A DNA stretch of 64,000 nt from CAZDML01 sp964506645 (GTDB lineage Bacteria; Elusimicrobiota; Elusimicrobia; 2-01-FULL-59-12), in the NCBI GenBank assembly GCA_964506645.1, contig CAZDML010000002.1:14048-78047 (forward strand). The letters run 5' to 3'. Below are positions 63,001-64,000 of the stretch, one piece after another; within the stretch, counting starts at the first letter, position 1; each line of letters begins with the position of its first letter. The position numbers and the translations under genes were made by a program. The notes beneath the pieces were generated by a model. The model saw only the letters and a program-made list of their open reading frames with translations, made no database searches and was not told the DNA's origin.

Positions 63001-64000
63001 GATGAACTATAAGTTCCCCCTCCGGGCTTACTGTTTTCCCAATACGACACACCACTTATGGTATACGTCCAGTCCAATGGGCCCGCCGTTCCTTGTGTAT
63101 CGCCGTTCGTAAAGTCCGTGAGACTGGTGCGGTCATCCGTCGCCGGAAGCGTACTAACCGATGTCGCCCAGCTACCAATACCACGGTAGTACCCATCAAT
63201 TTCACGCCGTATGTGAATATTCATACCGTACAAATAGTTGTAAGACCCATCGACCACGGTTCCTTGAATAGCTGTCAAACTATTCAGCCACGTCGGGGAT
63301 CCGTTGGTGGGCACAGAAATAGTTGTTGTAGGCGTTGAATTGTCAACACGACACGCAGAAGAGATGACCGGACTTGTCACGTTGGAAGCGGCATCTTCTG
63401 CTTTTACCGCAATTATGATTCGTGTATCGCCGTTACTATCTAAATTGATGCCTGCCGTAGCCCAATCAAACGACCAGCTCGAGGTCCCGACGGTCGTATA
63501 CCAGCGCGGAGAAACACCCGTCCAGTCGGATCCATTCCAATATCCTCCCCCTGCAATTGAAAAGGACACAGAACTCACTTTTAAAGGGTTGAGATCTCCT
63601 GTTGTTGCATTACGGGAGGCTGCTGTTCCAGCAATGGTTGGGAATGACCGATACGTTCCCTCATTCACATTAGGGGTACTTAAAACAACGCTTGGCGAGC
63701 TGTTTTGCACAATAAAGGTAACGGTTGTGCCCTGCGTCATCCAATTCCCAGCGACATCTTTTACTTGAACACCAAAATAGTATGTTGTTTCCTGGCTGAA
63801 GGTCGTCGCTGAGAATGTGGATGTCCAGATGGAAGATCCATCCCAAGTCGCCGATGAAAAATAATTGGGCCCTCCAACTCCCCACGTTTGCGTTGTATTG
63901 TTCCACCAAATTTTTCCTTGTCCTGTGTTATCCACCCGTTTTAGATTAAGTCGCGTATAAGCAGGATCGCCCGGATCCGCATCCCCTGCTGTCCCCGATA
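50568..64000 (-). CDS. Giant modular surface protein, upstream part, open at the right edge
   Basis: About 4,477 codons are open from the window edge to the stop at 50568. The frame continues upstream of the first possible start (GTG at 63935): the preceding codons encode SGTAGDADPGDPAY, which is the normal module pattern, so the true start lies outside the window. The protein is entirely tandem Ig-like modules. True homology ends near 50925, after GTDTDAGTNPSGI; the last about 118 residues before the stop are the wrong frame of the next module. The right-hand 5 kb is AT-richer than the rest of the gene. With the downstream part it forms one gene of at least 11,900 codons, broken by one frameshift. 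Confidence 0.8.
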   Translation of the reverse strand, partial: SGTAGDADPGDPAYTRLNLKRVDNTGQGKIWWNNTTQTWGVGGPNYFSSATWDGSSIWTSTFSATTFSQETTYYFGVQVKDVAGNWMTQGTTVTFIVQNSSPSVVLSTPNVNEGTYRSFPTIAGTAASRNATTGDLNPLKVSSVSFSIAGGGYWNGSDWTGVSPRWYTTVGTSSWSFDWATAGINLDSNGDTRIIIAVKAEDAASNVTSPVISSACRVDNSTPTTTISVPTNGSPTWLNSLTAIQGTVVDGSYNYLYGMNIHIRREIDGYYRGIGSWATSVSTLPATDDRTSLTDFTNGDTQGTAGPLDWTYTISGVSYWENSKPGGGTYSSSEISGSSFTIFATGKDETRNSSNTIVSNEFPWATLGSSRTFYYDTLVPTTTITSPLPSKSVAAGPTLTGNFYDRDSGVQNIQYLLYDSSGVPNRWWDAVASQWRTTALPSQANWPNATFSPGNSGTWSISIPANKMPDTSVSPAVKSGDSFVLQIVSTDTARNTPSNFGTGMSSVTLYLDTQTVSISNVTPGAPVGVQWVKNVIQIAGSYADFPGTPLDSTVTTIQVRISSAASAIAAPNQWWNGSAWISVSTWTGVSTFTAGAWNYDVNNAMWKDSYYYRITGRGTDSVGNVTSIADDTGDASSFKDAYFYYDVSLPTSVVTYPSVNLTTNAIAAISGTATDSSPGQLNNVQIAVQDLDTTEWWDGSSSWGNAGGAPVFFNVTTPGTSWSYTAPGSMWTGHSTHQFAVRSRAVDQAGNQEQNGSGNSPQNFVYDVTPPASLVNNITNNVVLSTVSVASGTASDLSAFDHTRMQSVSINFYNANTGDVYKPGHPLAGPNGWLTPGGIYSSNPRAPEYFNSVTFSSYPTSASSGTWTWNIPDLISFNGNTFQIITQATDLAGNKEVAWSTTTFTINEFTSSNPDSLVTSPLTNTHTRTALTSIAGTATDLVDLSNVRIKVMRLVGGTTWYLNNAASWQNTIPGSFPLTSAVSGPSASWTFNGINGKMDVTDVVYSVATFASDSAGNTEVDLTTNTFVYDVQFPTAAITYPTVYVSSSGQVNGTVADSAPGWIDSIKVRISTNNFTSFWTGSTWTGSTNTWFTITLATTATTWSLPLSSWVTNVSYGAEAYAIDRAGNAQTVFSTVTFTADFTAPSSTITFPDTTPYTQALVTLSGNASDISPGTLQSVVLSYYRVDVGRYWDVATSTFDSVTEKFYPATIAGNAWTITGSSVPVWLTASGAGISYRVFSKATDAANNSNSKPTTATLLPATTSYIEFALTPPPPFATITTPNGATPNYKPNTVVLLGTSTFSTTVQVQVLGCGGNSSCNSNSAYLAFDGTNFVSTNTFNGFVGVTSFNSGNGNWQMSIPPAKWVGNQYYVISVAGVDEVHNTTQTASAYVNFIIDSTGPVTTFTSPQNSPYFNALPTLRARITDINPGRLTGVSSDVYFKVKQQGSSAYWDWTLSTFTASGVNTALIATQDSGDLQDGLWSYTTTYFQTGAAWVNGQAYTVQVFAIDKAGNANIAVDQDFTFDTVKPTATIVVPATVNAVNGLTAITGTANDDNTSPAGTAGVQVAIQRLFDGKYFDGNTWQPGAAIWNNVATAGGSSSLSANATYWVYAPNNLDAKFQITASTYTILARSVDVAGSTQTVFVTGVSSKTFLYDYQAPSVVINFPVPGRAYHANAIGQAGKEIEGSSSDDPAAPYNAGVRDIHLRLSYTSAGTTYYWDNSVSFSAMASSSAWFSADNTNWIYGSGTPVDWAPQGAGVTSQSYALEALSEDLTYLSNGTPLGNYSSTATVTFMIDETAPTAAIVHPAANAAFNSISITSGTMSDALSDISAVYVQLSSGTGGSKVYWNGAAWTSTVSSVAATGFDSVSGTWTYTLPSLIQDKNYYLRVQAVDSAYDYPAVLNGNKYVSAITTFTYDTAAPSVGMTLPVNGEYYSAVKVSTPFAGSASDPGAFATGVSTIAISIVDVDGGPFYWNGSTYAAGGPYYIPAQGTVSNWTFTQTGLFFVNNHRYDISARATDAAGNSATVTNRFVYDVILSTSRVSTPSGLYFNTLSSIAGTASDDPNTVYNNASWLSTAAVQVSVQKVTGGNWWNGTSFGDTDPDYSVLTIANSTTSVPNNWTTSAGVPALLAGMVTGNNYRFVSRATDRANNSEFGPLAGNIPVSVGATVLYDSAAPVAVIAYPADNGNYKSVVIVSGTADDMSTGSGIQNVSIALLDVSGRYWAGTGTGWTGNCTGGGCTPWQSATFVGNTSGTWTYSDFDGTTFSSNAQYYLFRKVTDRATNRTPSADPADFTAASPDATFTVDSSTPSSRTTTPANNANLGVVSTAISGTANDVSPSGSGIPATGVTFRIGRSDGLYFNPINTSFDNSANALNFPFTSIASPSGGGNYTWTKNLTGPQQTAFIDGYQYTIQSKATDRAGNFETAYTTVSFIIDDSSPTATISYPVNSGYVSQIGYVQGDVSDLLVPPGNYPSGVLKVYVRISTGAAPTYYFTGSSWTTNNTWLTSTLSPSATFFSLPTSTRAWVTNVTFTAEAYAVDKTTNSQMTYSTVTFSADFTAPTSTITVPNSTPLVQILTTLSGLASDTAPGVLNQVLVSYQRKDTGFYWNGVSTGDFTSPTEVFMPATIAGASWTITGANVPDFPTNPTTGITYDIFAKAVDLANNESTKPGTNGSNTAFNTSYIEVTLKTPLPVSTISSPNGSNPHFRSVNVLLQGTAANATTVQVQLTDCGADLVCGTGNDDTYFDGSNFVSTTGWVNGGYIGVTSFAGSVWSEAVPQAKWTTNHNYKINSQALHQGNGTTESPAQTATFVIDDTLPSGSITAPDSRLYLSSLPTLSGTASDTPPGLITSVVFRVARGEDGSKFWNWQSSTFTAIAGAATDLVPSLGGGFYTYTTTYFQISTGTGAWENGRSYVVHEVATDRAGNVNDIPHAAFTFDIVQPTATLTSPLHGLAAVRSLTSISGTSEDDNANANVRVAVQDLQSTFWMNGTNFNFDVAQSSPNYLPVSSLSTNATSWAFSPVGLNNKFVDTFSYSVVARAYDVAGNTQTLSAVSISSATILIDKTAPTVSITLPVQNVSYQPGRLGTVVTRSSGTSSDVGAGVALVQLRISYVLTGTTYYWDGSVFSSYTVTSTTAWQNVTGVAPWTYVIGINWPTDMSHAFIMEARATDNSSLGDSSGGGNTSTPGIVGSDMVNFNVDFTSPTATLSWPSALAAVSSTTVTAVGTVSDDLAGVNNVFIQLSSGTGGSKVYWNGASWTASVSSNAATLFVSSWTYTLPTLVPDKDYYLKIQARDNVATQPNTFISAVSTFTYDTAGAVITIALPAAGGYYSRIYVSTPFAGTATDTGTVAVGISTVAIALTDVDAGNYWNGSTFTAGGPFYLAAQGTTANWTYTNAAFFFKNDHRYDVSVRATDNANNNATATNRFVYDVSIPTSSIGAPLGPYTTSWTTITGTASDRIGSPVYPSSVSVNGVQIAVEQLSNSKWWNGAAFIGNNPTYNAFTVTNSSLAVPNTWTTTLPGGFVNSLVSGTSYYVVSLATDTAGNYEFGPLAVDIPVGTGVTFTYDNVAPTATLTLPLSGLAGIKLIPTISGTSNDDVTVSTVQIALQNMTSFAWFNGTNFVINQSSPNFLAAEGTPSAWSYTNAGNLNTRLATDTRYSIVVRALDIAGNTQSLFVLNTSSYTILIDKTAPNAPTVSVPSNGAAYQPSDIGHIVNNSQIRGTDSDPGTNPSGIKRVDIRLSYVLSGSTYYWDGAAFSSTSVNATTAWQSAGTAWNYNNTSGSDIDWPTDMSHGMVLETRSEDNATLIDGTGSGNFSSYSTTTFKIDFGSPTVSIDWPSVNAAVSSATVIVTGTMSDDLSGVSALALELSSGTVTKYYWTGSSWTTTQSNVTWVATTLFSSSWTYTLPTLTNDQNYYLRVKATDNVLSNPNIYTSALSTFTYDRSAPNISITLPVANGFYSAVSVSTPFAGVSSDTGSVPVGVSTVSIALTDIDAGNYWNGSTFTAGGPFYLAAQGTTANWTYTHASLFFKNDHRYDVLARAIDSANNISTTTNRFVYDVVKPTSVVTFPLAGYVTSWTLISGTASDLVGAPVNPSSVPVNGVKLAVERLSDAKWWNGTNFLGANPTYSTFTVTNTSLTVPNTWTSTMPAAFITSLVSGTSYYIVSLASDTAGNAEFGPLVTDIPANVGVTVTYDNVAPTATVTLPLMGLTGIRSLPNITGTSNDDVRVSTIQIALQNLTSAKWFNGSNFVLVQSTPNFLAAEGSTLTWQYTNGGNLDSRLVTDTRYAVVMRAIDMANNAQSNFVLNVSSFSMLIDKTAPNAPIISTPTANISYQPSELGVVANNTSLQGTDTDAGTNPSGIFYLLLGRRDVLFDQRECHNGLAECGRLGIGFGHRQLGLRCAKRSGYYLADRYEPCHDARCALRRQDHAGRWNGWWEHQRNDKPQLQYRFHIADGFLNVASSQCLGVERNGHSDGHHVR
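50600..54430 (-). repeat. Tandem super-repeats of about 1.88 kb within the Ig-like array
   Basis: A five-module block recurs with the same order. Its anchor (TSPTAxLxWPxxxAxVSS) lies at about 54390, 52510 and 50640, spacings of about 1.88 and 1.87 kb. Long nucleotide stretches are nearly identical between copies, for example around 51960-52020 and 53840-53900. A more diverged block starts near 58600. Confidence 0.75.
50921..50930 (-). other. Frameshift (about 38-nt deletion) in the giant gene
   Basis: Sister copies read SGIKRVDIRLSYVLSGSTYYWDG (around 52780). Here SGI is followed directly by the out-of-frame equivalent of STYYWDG, so about 13 codons (close to 38 nt, not a multiple of three) are missing. 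No other stop interrupts about 35 kb of frame. It may be a recent mutation or an assembly error in repetitive DNA. Confidence 0.75.

Larger units (their letters stand above)
47960..64000 (-). repeat. N-terminal array of Ig-like YWNG modules
   Basis: About 5,300 residues of modules of roughly 110-120 residues, each with ISGTASD, a central (Y/W)WNG(S/T)xF strand, WTY, a YxVxxRATDxAGN segment and a closing FxYDxxxPT. By length this is about 45 copies; I did not count every one. The array is open at the right edge of the window. Confidence 0.8.

Overview
The window is one long run of genes, all on the minus strand, with almost no intergenic space. Many neighbours overlap by 1-8 nt in ATGA, GTGA or TAATG arrangements. 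Gram-negative character is suggested by a PorV/PorQ-like outer-membrane barrel, several signal peptides and a giant surface protein. Very large genes, PorV-like proteins, FlgD-like C-terminal domains and dispersed 'CCAAGCTCC'-type palindromes together resemble uncultured lineages such as Omnitrophota or Elusimicrobiota. That placement is inference; there is no rRNA or other phylogenetic marker here.

Right to left, which is the direction of transcription: (1) 64000-28301 is a single giant gene, open at the right edge and interrupted by one frameshift near 50925. It encodes about 11,900 residues within the window: an N-terminal array of Ig-like modules, about 27 tandem 'PGET...GKTGTP' modules, about seven related modules, a region with eight Asp/Asn-rich putative calcium loops, two Fn3-like domains and a FlgD-like C-terminal domain. 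(2) 28300-27986 is a leader carrying a strong match to the GEMM-I (c-di-GMP-I) riboswitch, abutting the start codon of (3), a PorV/PorQ-like barrel with TPRs (27985-26369). (4) 26181-17724 is a block of four Pro/Ala-rich or giant coiled-coil proteins of unknown function. (5) 17715-13526 is a compact housekeeping run: PHP phosphoesterase, lipid kinase, DEDD exonuclease, metF and folD. (6) 13524-8477 encodes an NHL/Fn3/transglutaminase/TPR secreted protein, an Fn3-like secreted protein and a PAS protein. (7) 8387-1 carries transketolase, a GAF/HD-GYP c-di-GMP phosphodiesterase, rsmI, argC, argJ, tsaC/sua5, a YwlE-like phosphatase and the start of glyA. The tsaC-ywlE-glyA order is also known from Firmicutes.

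The most interesting picture is a possible surface system: a gigantic modular adhesin-like protein with a C-terminal sorting-like domain, followed directly by a PorV-like outer-membrane protein whose leader looks like a second-messenger riboswitch, in a region that also encodes an HD-GYP enzyme able to degrade that messenger. A second unusual signal is that dispersed palindromic repeats have become the signal peptides of two adjacent secreted proteins. No tRNA, rRNA, CRISPR array, insertion sequence or plus-strand gene was recognised.
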